Of a stretch of DNA of 53,333 bases, positions 41,601-52,054 are shown piece by piece. Origin of the DNA: Nemertoderma westbladi (lineage: Eukaryota > Xenacoelomorpha > Nemertodermatida > Nemertodermatidae). Numbering within the stretch: the first letter of the stretch is position 1; each line of letters opens with the position of its first letter. The stretch spans positions 1 through 53,333 of the forward strand of contig JAUCBJ010004023.1 in NCBI GenBank assembly GCA_032718475.1. Reading direction: 5' to 3'. The notes under the pieces were generated by a model, which was not told the origin of the DNA, searched no databases, and worked only from the letters and a program-made list of their open reading frames with translations. The translations under genes and the position numbers were made by a program.

Positions 41601-44600
41601 ACCTGACAATCAAATAAATACAAATAAACATGTTTCCAAATCTGATGGTAATTCAACTCCTTCTTTGTGTAATGCAACTAATAAAGTAAATAACACGTCA
41701 CCTCATCAATTCCATTTTGACTTTACCAACCAGAAACATGATATACCCAAACCAATCCGTCCATTTTGGTTGGAAATTCCTTTGAGTAATTTGTCTAATG
41801 TTGAAGTTTCACCAATGACATTGGGGAATACATCTGTAAAAGAAATTACAGATAGCAAGATGGTCGGAGACAATGTAGCAATAAATAATATATGCAGACT
41901 GGCATCGAAATCTTCAAATTCAATACCAGTACCATTGAAAACTGCAGCTGTTGCACAAAAACCTCTAAATTTGAAACTGAAAGGGTGTAAAGTTGTTCTT
42001 GAAACTATTCCTGATTCATACATAAACAGTTTTTCTCAATCGAAGACACAATCTAAGTTAATATCAAAGCGAAGAATGCTAAGGAAGTTTATATTGAGGA
42101 AACCAACAAGGTCTAAACGATGTAGATGGATGTCATACTTGGAAAGTCGTCAACTATTCAACTCTAAATCGACAGCTCAAAGGCCAAATGGTAACAATCC
42201 GCATGTTCCACCTAACCCATTAATAATGCACTTCACTACAGGTAAACCTAGGATTATACACCATGCAACATCATATGACATAAAACAGACACTTAAGCAA
42301 CATAAATGCAATTTCAAGGAGAGTATTGAAATATCAAAATGCCAAGTATCCCTATGCAAGATCCCCTCAAAACAACTGGCTCTGCTTAGACGAAACCATA
42401 ATTCATGTCCATTAACAGAGGTTCAACACTCAAAGTTCAAGGATTCAACTGGATCTATATGTTTTTCAGGCCATTATGATGCTTCTCATGATAGTAATAA
42501 AAATGCAGATATTACAAAAGAAAGTTCAAATTATATGCAACTGGCTTGTGAAGAATCATTTAATGTCATTCTTGATGATAAACCTCAGATTTCTCTAAGT
42601 AATGCACAACCAGTTGAATATATTACTCAACTAACACAGGAACTGAATTCACCACTGCTGTGTGAACCAACAGAAAGTCAAATCCAATGTTCTTCATCAC
42701 ACTGTAATCAACCCATTACTACAGTTATAGATGGTTTATTAGTAGAATCTAGGGTATCTACTATGGTAGACCGAGAAGCGGAGTCCCTGCATCCTGATGC
42801 ATCTCTGAGTAATGCAGGTGCACCTCCAGGCCCAGTTTCTGATTCTGGATATTGTGAAACGCATCTGGTGGATACAGAGGAACAGCATCTAAGAGATTCT
42901 TGTGAAACCTCATCAAATGGGCACTGTGCAATCGTACCACTATTTAATAAATACAATCAGACATCTCTACCAGCCCCAGCCACATCAAATGCAGATGATG
43001 CGCAAATAATATTAGTTAATTCAAGTAGTACATATCATCCGAATGAAGGCCTATGTAAACCACTGCAGAGTCAATGTGATAATATGTCCAACAATCCGCC
43101 ACTATTGGGCTTTGAGATGGAAAGTTCAGATGTTTCGTCATTGATTTCAAATATTGCTTTACCGGCTTTAACAAATGATGTTAGTACAACTCCAGCCGAA
43201 GCTGGGACATCTCTAACAGACCAGGATGTAACTTTAGCAATACCGGTAACCACATGTGATGTTGTGGATAGTCTATCACCACGACCTGTGCCTGCTGATT
43301 TAAACACAATAGAAACTAGGATAATTACCAATGACGATCGTACCCTCAACACCCTCCCATTTTCCTCCAAAGAAAATGGAAAACAAAACACAAAAACACA
43401 AAATAATGTGGGAAACTTAGTTTTTACTGATAATCATCTTGCAGAAATTCAACAAGATCAGGATGAACAAGTTGAAACATGTCCTGAAGCTGTCAACTAC
43501 TGTGAAGTGGAAAATTTCAAGAATAACTTACAAAACAATATTGACATGGAACAAGTTATAAATATGGTGGGAACTGATGTAAATGTTGCTTATTATACCA
43601 TGAGCACTCATAATGCCAGTGAGATGGAATGTCAACCAACTGTAGACGATTACAGTTGTCTTCATGGAAACATTCCAATGCGAAAGTTAAAAATAAAGCA
43701 ACATGTGAAGGGCTTTTATATCGTTATTGGAGGAGAATCAGACAGACTCGAATTCCGTAAGATTGTATCTTCAAACTTAAGTGAATATTCATCTCTCTAT
43801 GATATAAATATTTGTGATTCTCGTCCAATATTTATGTTTATCGATAGCAATAATCTTAATGCCTTATTCTCAGACAATGGAATTTTTCCAATAATGCTAG
43901 TGCCAAATATCCACTTTTTGTTATATAAGTCTGTAGAACATTTTAGACAAGGCCGTTTTAAGTCAATATTTGAAGCAGGCGTTCTGGTGTTCCTAAGTGC
44001 AAAGGCAATTGAAAATTCCACTAATAGCGAGATGGTGAAATTTTTAAAGTTATTTGAGTCTCGAAAATGGTTTGGTTTTATTGACCCTAAGTATCATAAT
44101 GCTGTTAAAGAAAAGCAGCCAGATACTGAAGTATGTTCCATTCTCGAAAGTATGATTAACAACCCTAGTACATGCCCCAATGGTCGGCTTTACGTATCTC
44201 AATGTAAACATATGTCTGACAATATGTTGGCTTGTGTTAAACAGTTTCTTGTTTCCACGTGGTCATCAGAAAACCACATTTCGCCAGCATTCCGTCATAT
44301 AATCTGCATCACTTCTGACGTTTCCTCTCACTGCGGTTGCATAAGAGTCATGACTTTGCCCGATGTACTAAACGAGTGCAACCATCTCTACAGTGAATCA
44401 TTTTATGAATGTCCTCGGATGAGTAGTTTGTTTGCTAAAAAACGTTGCTCTTCCAACACCTCTATAATTAGCAAAGATAGTAGTACTAGTAGTAGTAATG
44501 TTAAGGCCACGCTATATCAACCATCCTCTATGCCATATCAAGCAGCAACTATTGTTGAACCAGTACTACCACAACTGGAACAAAGGTTTTCCCACACACC

Positions 44601-45333
44601 AAATTATTACTCTATAACTCCTCCAATACCTACTGGACCCACAGTGACTGATTCGACGTCTCCGGAATCTATTCCATCTCCACCAGCACTGGCTAGTACA
44701 GAAGAAATTGACCAGTGGCTTAATGATTTTCCATGGGAGACTATACGTGGGCCTGCAACATCACTCACTAACACTTTGCAGACAACCCAGTCCGAAATAA
44801 GTTATGATAGCGCAATAAATGCACCCACTGTAAACCCTGTCCAATTTCCTACACATCCCTTAACCCTTTTACCTCCAAGAGCTATATCCCACTCAGACGC
44901 AACAAATACTTCCACAACTGCACCTGTCCCAACAACAACATTACATTTCAGGTCACCGGTTCTCTCAACCCTATTAGAATCAACCCGGCCAGTAGAACAG
45001 CCTGTTGCAGGTGTTGCAACCCCACCTCGCTCATGGCCCATGTACCATGGCCCTTATCCCGTGGGATTTAATAGACCTATGATGATGCCACCATTGTTTC
45101 TCCAAACTTCATCTTTCATTAACAATGGTTCCAGGATGGCAGGAGGTGTACGATTGCCCGGTTTTGCGGCATCTTTTAGACACAAAAGAAGTGGCAGTGT
45201 TATTCCTGTGCGTTTTAACACAACAGGCAGAAGTAATATTGAGTCTCAGAAGCAAAATTATCTCAGTTTGCCAATACATCCAGAATTGCCAAATACTACA
45301 CGCTGGGCTCAGGGACCCCTATCGTATCCTTAG
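38689..45333 (+). CDS. 2,214-codon single exon; large Ser-rich protein with TASOR-like domain
   Basis: ATG 38689 opens a lesion-free frame to TAG 45331-45333. Most of the protein is polar and disordered (Ser/Thr/Asn/Asp-rich) with basic patches (KRCRWMSYLESR). Two tandem 100-residue repeats lie at about 398-497 and 498-597 (DTPNVPQVRKKVNMTQIVT and DTPDVPQVRRKVNLTQIVT), and a short motif recurs (LKLISDSY, LQLISSSY). Residues about 1664-1910 look folded. Its order (exposed strand, Ile-His-Phe, FKSIFEAGVLVFLS, KFLKLFESRKWFGFID, FRHIICITSD, MTLPDVLNECNHLY) resembles the TASOR alpha/beta domain of the HUSH silencing complex. That match is recalled, not computed, and the typical N-terminal pseudo-PARP domain is absent from this exon. 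Otherwise an unknown nuclear protein. AATAAA signals: 45611, 45817. Confidence 0.65.
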   Translation: MGNGGVEFSTSYTIPKKTRAPTPHQSERLKPLKYETKLNSYLSPKKTGLNEEVEDWYYDLVVMHDLSYSTSRTVFFKEDSGHSSPRFRQLPSTSSRCRNSHEKLSLCMDEELIYKPTEYETQGSSNRLKNWQSRQSKPIKSYRNASRYEDNYSAPVKPTYKYSTPVKSSYKYSAHNVESRKNKRYAKDYLTGVMPPKKVKKVEDPIPPKLQSISSKVPPAKEFYNIPVIEGKVLCSGLDPLISDNLTPVTYDSYNNNLISIHDSDPISKEPSPTSNLILINPETIFETALETPVSIPKATESASKENIHNTISVGESIKPEEKKKLSLGAYKRKCGYVLQRISFGPTPSPSLQGCSFAIQSYLKQYKDLCLSSNPTTRDPRLLLSTSRSWSATLTENAIDTPNVPQVRKKVNMTQIVTFKDTQNEAVNKFKFPHKIQAIDDAEIVQKMSPNKSESSTVPVFLDPVRVAVDANDLNTTGSNMVPKTKEQVENDKVISPCFATDTPDVPQVRRKVNLTQIVTSKNTQSGAVDKTKFPPKTQIIDVAEVVQKMPLNKYESSKEMLDPDRVAVDSIDLNATGNNMIPETEVQVQHDKITSPCLSIYTSQNNSELNILENNNIDVGGVSEIREDLKDKSDCESDYVDHVDDRIEIKDSVINGGSGLKLISDSYAMFAPRVFPDFLMLDQSDNDNGVFADTDAADSTAERNKIKSSSKAALQLISSSYSDILHKGSVGCNIDSNLQNDKSILPKVHSLPFQNEVTHSVNTEIPSLSHIHRGHSSGEGNINTNCDRSITSEEPTSRNTMALLCGFNGSDVDDNVSTDKSEINDPQIPKDIVKVNKEFIPSIMSTCKVVQEQKENINNVKESATTFEATEVVESVKISEIPIVNHDDTTMDIADSTPGSIGMTQVNTMQNESPLLISKLKESKDFTNNISESRISKQLSDFSLAKLIRTRPRVSPEKKKSTSRRTLILKPDNQINTNKHVSKSDGNSTPSLCNATNKVNNTSPHQFHFDFTNQKHDIPKPIRPFWLEIPLSNLSNVEVSPMTLGNTSVKEITDSKMVGDNVAINNICRLASKSSNSIPVPLKTAAVAQKPLNLKLKGCKVVLETIPDSYINSFSQSKTQSKLISKRRMLRKFILRKPTRSKRCRWMSYLESRQLFNSKSTAQRPNGNNPHVPPNPLIMHFTTGKPRIIHHATSYDIKQTLKQHKCNFKESIEISKCQVSLCKIPSKQLALLRRNHNSCPLTEVQHSKFKDSTGSICFSGHYDASHDSNKNADITKESSNYMQLACEESFNVILDDKPQISLSNAQPVEYITQLTQELNSPLLCEPTESQIQCSSSHCNQPITTVIDGLLVESRVSTMVDREAESLHPDASLSNAGAPPGPVSDSGYCETHLVDTEEQHLRDSCETSSNGHCAIVPLFNKYNQTSLPAPATSNADDAQIILVNSSSTYHPNEGLCKPLQSQCDNMSNNPPLLGFEMESSDVSSLISNIALPALTNDVSTTPAEAGTSLTDQDVTLAIPVTTCDVVDSLSPRPVPADLNTIETRIITNDDRTLNTLPFSSKENGKQNTKTQNNVGNLVFTDNHLAEIQQDQDEQVETCPEAVNYCEVENFKNNLQNNIDMEQVINMVGTDVNVAYYTMSTHNASEMECQPTVDDYSCLHGNIPMRKLKIKQHVKGFYIVIGGESDRLEFRKIVSSNLSEYSSLYDINICDSRPIFMFIDSNNLNALFSDNGIFPIMLVPNIHFLLYKSVEHFRQGRFKSIFEAGVLVFLSAKAIENSTNSEMVKFLKLFESRKWFGFIDPKYHNAVKEKQPDTEVCSILESMINNPSTCPNGRLYVSQCKHMSDNMLACVKQFLVSTWSSENHISPAFRHIICITSDVSSHCGCIRVMTLPDVLNECNHLYSESFYECPRMSSLFAKKRCSSNTSIISKDSSTSSSNVKATLYQPSSMPYQAATIVEPVLPQLEQRFSHTPNYYSITPPIPTGPTVTDSTSPESIPSPPALASTEEIDQWLNDFPWETIRGPATSLTNTLQTTQSEISYDSAINAPTVNPVQFPTHPLTLLPPRAISHSDATNTSTTAPVPTTTLHFRSPVLSTLLESTRPVEQPVAGVATPPRSWPMYHGPYPVGFNRPMMMPPLFLQTSSFINNGSRMAGGVRLPGFAASFRHKRSGSVIPVRFNTTGRSNIESQKQNYLSLPIHPELPNTTRWAQGPLSYP

Positions 45334-47416
45334 ATTCAGGAGTAGTTTAGATACCGGTACATGGTGATACCTACATATATATATATATATACTGTAGTTT
45401 GTAAAAATTTAGTAACCGAACTTTGTATCCTCACAAAATTGTTAAAAAACTGTATTGTTAATTAATTACTAAACTAAATTTCATTATGGATTGGCGCGGT
45501 GTGGGTGTGTTTATAAATTTATATAGTGACATGTGTTACATGTGAAAATATGACATTTTACATTACGTTGAAATTCTGTTTTTTTCTTCTGATATAACTA
45601 CATCGTAAATAATAAATATATGTCATATATTTTTTTTTATATATACATACATAATAGTCATAGGTCGATGTAAATGATGCAAAGTTTGCTGCCTGCTCAA
45701 AACACGCCTAGTCTGATGTAACATTATAAAAATCTAACCAAAACAATTCGAAAAGACATTGAAAACTACAAAATACTACAGGTATATCAGAAGAAATTTT
45801 AAAGAAATTTTATAGAAATAAAAGATCTTCATGGCTAAAATTGTGAATTTCATTTCAAACGGAAAGTTAAAGCCATGATTACATGGACGTGAAATAGGAA
45901 TGTAAATTGTCTAGGTATACCAATTTATAACAGTGTTTTTTATATGCAAGGTGCTAAAAGTAAGTATTATACAAATTGTTTTATTACATTTATGCAATAT
46001 ATATAATACTACTTTATATATAACAGTTAATTTTATGCAGGAAAAGTAATTATTGTCTATATTTTGATACAATATGTGGTGTAGGCCTATATAATTTTAC
46101 TGTATTTTGTTGCACATTTGAGAATATTTAATCTCATACTTCTAAATTCTAATGTTATCTTACAATTTACATCAGATTTGGAATCAGCATTGCCTAATTA
46201 TGTATAATACATATGTGCAAAGCTTCTTCCCATATATTAGTTCTCTTTTGGTCGCTGGATGCACATATCTCTGCATCTATCAATCCTTATCTTAAAATGC
46301 TTTGAAGTACAGTATAGTATTGTTGTATATCATGCACCATATCATTTTAAAATACAAATCAGATGCGATTTTTGGGTTCTGCACTTAAAATCAGTCAAAA
46401 TCAAATTAAACGAACAGTTCCTAGATATAATTAACCAAAAGTTAAGTTTTGTGGCCAATTATTGATATCGTACCAAATGGCGCTTAGGCACAAATTAGTG
46501 ATGTTTGTGCAAGCATTTCCCATGGGGTTGTGATGAATTTTTTTTACTAAACATAGCTTTGAATGGTTAGACAATGCTAAAATCGAGATTAACTGAAATA
46601 AGATGCGGGGAGGTAGACCTACAAAATGTTAATGCCAATATTTCAATATGTCCTTGGCGTAATCAATTGAATGATCGATTGATGAGTTGTGCCGGGCTTA
46701 AGCTTTTGTGTGATATCTCAAAAACTACTAGCTTAGCACTTGTTTTGAAGGTATCTACACCCACTAAATCGATGACTGCGGTTCAAATAAGCCTAAAATT
46801 AACTCTGCACGACCAACAGAAGCCTTCATATCAGCAAACTCTATTATATTCTTCGCGCGCGATCAATCGGTGACCAGACACTCAACTTCAGTGTGTTTGA
46901 GCTACCTCTAATATTTGATGTACATGCTTAAAATTTCGCATGTCGTATTTTTTGACGAAATGGAAACATTTGAGGGGGTCAGAGATGATAAATTCCAACC
47001 TTTCAAAATAAGGACCACCCTAATATATATACAATACGATCGAAGGCATATTTCATATTCAGTTAGTAAATAATACAGTTACTTTTGTATTACAAATTAA
47101 TATCATTAGGAGCTTGGTTTAATGTCTTATCGTTATTTGATGCGTTATTTTATAATTTATGTTCAATTAATTATTGCAATTTAGTGCAATAGGCCTACTC
47201 ATACGCAGTAGTTACGCTACCACCGTGCATGTATTGATAGTGTCATATGCAGTAGGAGGAGTATGGGGTAGTAATACAATAGTTTTATATTTTAATGCAA
47301 TATATTGTAATTAATCTTGAAATGCAATAATATCCTTTTGATTTATTTCCTTTTGTTAATTTGCTTCCTAATACATATTGTCGTTTTTTATATTTTTTTT
47401 ATCGTTTTTATGGGCG
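45334..47416. other. 3' untranslated region and 2 kb of intergenic DNA
   Basis: AATAAA at 45611-45616 and 45817-45822 could end the long-exon transcript. The rest is AT-rich with no gene that I can support. Confidence 0.5.
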
Positions 47417-50070
47417 AGGTACGGATTTGGTTGTGGGTTGGTCATCATGGGGTTGGGTTGAGGTACTGGGTCGGGCACGGACATAGGGCTGAGAGACAGG
47501 GTCGTACATGGGGGTTGAGGGTCGTACATGGGGGTTGAGGTACGGGGTCGGACATGGGGGTGAGGTGCAAGGTCAGACATGGGGGTGAGGTACGGGGTAG
47601 GACATGGGGTTGAGGTGCAGGGTCGAGCATGGGGGTGAGGTACAGGGTCGTACATGGGGGTTGATGTACGGGGTCGGACATGGGGGTGAGGTACGGGGTC
47701 GGACATGGGGGTGAGGTACAGGGTCGGACATGGGGGTGAGGTACGGGGTCGGGCATGGGGGTGAGGTACGGGGTCGGGCATGGGCGTTGAGTTACGCGGT
47801 CGTACATGGGGGTTGAGGTACGGGGTCGGACATGGGGGTGAGGTACAGAGTCGGACATGGGGGTGAGGTACGGGGTCGGGCATGGGCGTTGAGTTACGCG
47901 GTCGTACATGGGGGTTGAGGTACGGGGTCGGACATGGGGGTGAGGTACAGAGTCGGACATGGGGTGAGGTACAGGATCGGACATGGGGGTGAGGTACGGG
48001 GTCGGGCATGGGGGTGAGGTACAGGGTCGTACATGGGGATTGATGTACGGGGTCGGGCACGGGGTCGTACATGGGGGTTGAGGTACGGGGTCGGACATGG
48101 GGTTGAGGTACGGGGTCGGGCATGGGGGTGAGGTACAGGGTCGGGCATGGGGGTGAGGTACGGGGTCGGACATGGGGTTGAGGTCCAGGGTCGAGCATGG
48201 GGGTGAGGTACAGGGTCGAACATGGGGGTTGATGTACGTGGTCGGGCACGGGGTCGTACATGGGGGTGAGGTACAGAGTCGGACATGGGGGTGAGGTACA
48301 GGATCGGACATGGGGGTGAGGTACAGGATTGGACATGGGGGTGAGCTACGGGGTCGGGCATGGGGGTGAGGTACAGGGTCGTACATGGGGGTTGATGTAC
48401 GGGGTCGGGCACGGGGTCGTACATGGGGGTTGAGGTACGGGGTCGGACATGGGGGTGAGGTGCTGGGTCGGACATGGGGGGTGAGGTACAGAGTCGGACA
48501 TGGGGGTGAGGTACAGGGTAGGGCATGGGGGTTGAGGTACGCGGTCGGACATGGGGGTAAGGTACGGAGTCGGGCATGGGGGTTGAGGTACGGGGTCGTA
48601 CATGGGGGTGAGGTGCTGGGTCGGACATGGGGGTGAGGTACAGGGTCGGACATGGGGGTGATGTACGGGGTCGGGCATGGGGGTGAGGTACAGGGTCGGA
48701 CATGGGGGTGAGGTACGGGGTCGTACATGGGGGTGAGGTGCTGGGTCGGACATGGGGGTGAGGTACAGGGTAGGACATGGGGGTGATGTGCTGGGTCGGA
48801 CATGGGGGGTGAGGTACAGAGTCGGACATGGGGGTGAGGTACAGGGTCGGACATGGGGGTGAGGTACGGGGTCGGGCATGGGGGTTGAGGTACGGGGTCG
48901 AACATGGGGGTGAGGTGCTGGGTCGGACATGGGGGTGAGGTACAGGGTCGGACATGGGGGTGAGGTACGGGGTCGGGCATGGGGGTGAGGTACAGGGTCG
49001 GACATGGGGGTGAGGTGCTGGGTCGGACATGGGGGTGAGGTACAGGGTAGGGCATGGGGGTTGAGTTACGGGGTCGGGCATGGGGGTTGAGGTACAGAGT
49101 CGGACATGGGGGTAAGGTACAGGGTCGGGCATGGGGGTTGAGGTACGGGGTCGGACATGGGGGTGAGGTACGGGGTCGGGCATGGGGGTTGAGGTACGGG
49201 GTCGGGCATGGGGGTGAGGTACGGGGTCGTACATGGGGGTTGAGGTACGGGGTCGAACATGGGGGTGAGGTTCGGGGTCGAACATGGGGGTGAGGTACAG
49301 AGTCGGACATGGGGGTGAGGTACGGGGTCGGACATGGGGTTGAGGTACGGGGTCGGACATGGGGGTGAGGTGCTGAGTCGGACATGGGGGTGAGGTACAG
49401 GGTAGGGCATGGGGTTGAGTTACGGGGTCGTACATGGGGGTTGAGGTACGCGGTCGGACATGGGGGTGAGGTACGGGGTCGGGCATGGGGGTGAGGTACG
49501 GGGTCGGGCATGGGCGTTGAGTTATGCGGTCGTACATGGGGGTTGAGGTACGGGGTCGGACATGGGGGTGAGGTGCTGGGTCGGACATGGGGGTGAGGTA
49601 CAGAGTCGGACATGGGGGTGAGGTACGGGGTCGGACATGGGGGTGAGGTGCTGGGTCGGACATGGGGGTGAGGTACAGAGTCGGACATGCGGGTTGAAGT
49701 ACGGGGTCGGACATGGGGGTGAGGTACAGGGTAGGGCATGGGGGTTGAGTTACGGGGCCGTACATGGGGGTTGAGGTACGCGGTCGGACATGGGGGTGAG
49801 GTACGGGGTCGGACATGGGGGTGAGGTACAGGGTCGGACATGGGGGTGAGGTACGGGGTCGGACATGGGGGTGAGGTACGGGGTCGGGCATGGGGGTTGA
49901 GGTACGGGGTCGGGCATGGGGGTGAGGTACAGGGTCGGGCATGGGGGTGAGGTACGGGGTCGGGCATGGGCGTTGAGTTACGCGGTCGTACATGGGGGTT
50001 GAGGTACGGGGTCGGACATGGGGGTGAGGTACAGAGTCGGACATGGGGGTGAGGTACGGGGTCGGGCATT
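47417..50070 (+). repeat. 25-26 bp minisatellite, about 105 copies (2.65 kb)
   Basis: Unit GGGGTCGGACATGGGGGTGA plus GGTAC, 25 bp, with 26-bp variants carrying GTTGAGGTAC and substitutions such as GTCGTACATG and GTGCTGGGTC. The complement has no stop in any frame, so long reading frames (up to 881 codons, Pro/His/Thr/Ser-rich) appear in all three minus frames, each with a 25-residue period. I treat this as non-coding. Plus-strand frames are shorter. Confidence 0.95.
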
Positions 50071-51370
50071 GTATGGGACCCCCGCTGCATGCGTCTATCC
50101 CCACTGCCTTAATGTGAAAGATAACGCCGGCCACCGAAATGCCACAGCCACTCTAGCAACCGCTAGCGTAGTAACCCGTTACTTTACGTCCGTCGGCTAC
50201 CACACACTTCTAATCCAACAAAGGCCCTTCCCAGTGGCACTTGTTTTCCCGAGGAGAATGGGCAGAAGGGTACAGGGTACATCAATAGCTACGGACAGGA
50301 TGGCAATTACTTCCCCCTTTGCTTACGCAGGTGGACAATAACATCAATATCAAAGAATATAATATGTTGTATATTTAGTATTGATTGAAACAAAGGGTTA
50401 CGTAATTTGTAATATTGATATACACTTACCAACAAATAATTCGTCCGGACGCTACCACCCGTTCCTCCTGAATTGCACTGCACTGTAGGCCTTGCGTCTA
50501 TGAGAAGATCCGCACACAAATAAATATTACAGCATAAAACTTAACTTAACTAGATAATACGGCCACATTGGACTACGTAATACTTGAAATAATAAACAAT
50601 GGAGGGATGTAAATATTATGTCTGACTGTAAAATACGTTGTAATTGTAAGATTTTAATAGCACAAGTGTAAATGATAATTTGTAATTTAACTGTCAGAAC
50701 CTGAACCTGAACCTGGTAACAAATAAGAGTAAATTACCATCCCTCCAAAACTAATTAAAGCTACCAACAGAGTCAACTGAATAACAAGGAGAGAGTGCAA
50801 ATAAATTGTTGTTACTGCTATTATATAGTATAAGAGTTGACCTCTATAATTACTTATTACCACTAGGAACTGAGCAACATAATTGGCTGTAATAATAACG
50901 GCATTAATAATCTGATGCAGGGCCAATCAGAGGACGGCTTCTGCTGAATAGGTATGTCGAATAGAGTGTACCGTAATATATTGGCATTGTTACTGAACAT
51001 TATTGGTGTGTAATGTATAAATATAAATTGGATCTGAGATTCATAGACGCTCTACCATTACAGTGCTTCCTAAAAAAAATATTTTTTGAAAAAAATTTAT
51101 TTTTAAAAACCCGGATATGAATCTACAGAGACATGTCAGCGAAATTGATATAGGCCTATTTGAAACTGAAAGTAAATTCCAGTTATATATCCACACCTCC
51201 CAATTTGATAAATTTATGAAACTGAAAACCCATAACCCTTTGGAATGAACGAGTGGCGTTGTCCCTACACTACAAATTGCACAAGTTATCATTTTGCTTA
51301 AAAAATATGTTATATGTTACTTAATATTTCTACTAAAACCGTCACCAAAAGGTCCCATAGTTCACCTAAG
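50071..51370. other. 1.3 kb without a recognised gene
   Basis: Nothing coding is supported. A CCTGAACCTGAACCTGG triplet-type repeat is near 50699. Confidence 0.5.
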
Positions 51371-51530
51371 CTGAACTCTTGAGTTTACGATAGATCCGAG
51401 TCTGTTGAAGTCATAACAATCCATGAGAATCTCATTGTGTGCATCAGTGTCGTCGAATCAGTTGTGATATGTCGGTACTTCGTGACGTCATCGACCCGAT
51501 TATGTTTATTCAACCCTAGCGCTCTCTGGA

Positions 51531-51733
51531 TTAATCGAAACGAACACGGAATCAACACCAGCGCTCCCTGCGCTAGCGAATTAATCGAACGAAACCGACT
51601 CAACACCAGGGCTCCCTGCGCTAGCGAATTAATCGAACGAAACCGACTCAACACCAGCGCTCCCTGCGCTAGCGAATTAATCGAACGAAACCGACTCAAC
51701 ACCAGCGCTCCCTGCGCTAGCGAATTAATCCCA
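51531..51733 (+). repeat. 48-bp tandem repeat, four copies
   Basis: Unit contains CGAAACCGACTCAACACCAG then CGCTCCCTGCGCTAGCGAAT and TAATCGAA; 48 bp is 16 codons, so both strands look open, but no gene is supported. GCGCTCCCTGCGC is a small palindrome. It sits 320 bp downstream of the BEL/Pao pol gene, where its 3' LTR is expected. CCATAATGAACTGATATAC is repeated at 51731 and 51752. Confidence 0.9.
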
Positions 51734-52054
51734 TAATGAACTGATATACCCATAATGAACTGATATACGACGTCATCTTTGCTAAAACTTCATTCATACT
51801 TAGATTTCAGCTTGGTGATAGGTCCCCGTAGATACATCGAAGCCAAGTAGAGCACATGAAAACGAAATGAATATGAATTAGTTACTTATTTACGTAGATA
51901 CATATAATACACATACATACAAATCAAATTGATGAAAATCATTCCAGATTCAAACAATTATGACTTCAATATTTCCCACATAATTAAAGTTTATTATCTT
52001 TCTAGTTTGTTAGCATAAATCAATATAGCTTCTAAATTACAATGACTACCGATA

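Noticed and set aside
47445-50134. Minus-strand reading frames of 881 and 746 codons rich in Pro, His, Thr and Ser
   Set aside because: They lie wholly in a 25-bp tandem array that has no stop codon in any minus frame; the period and composition follow from the DNA repeat.
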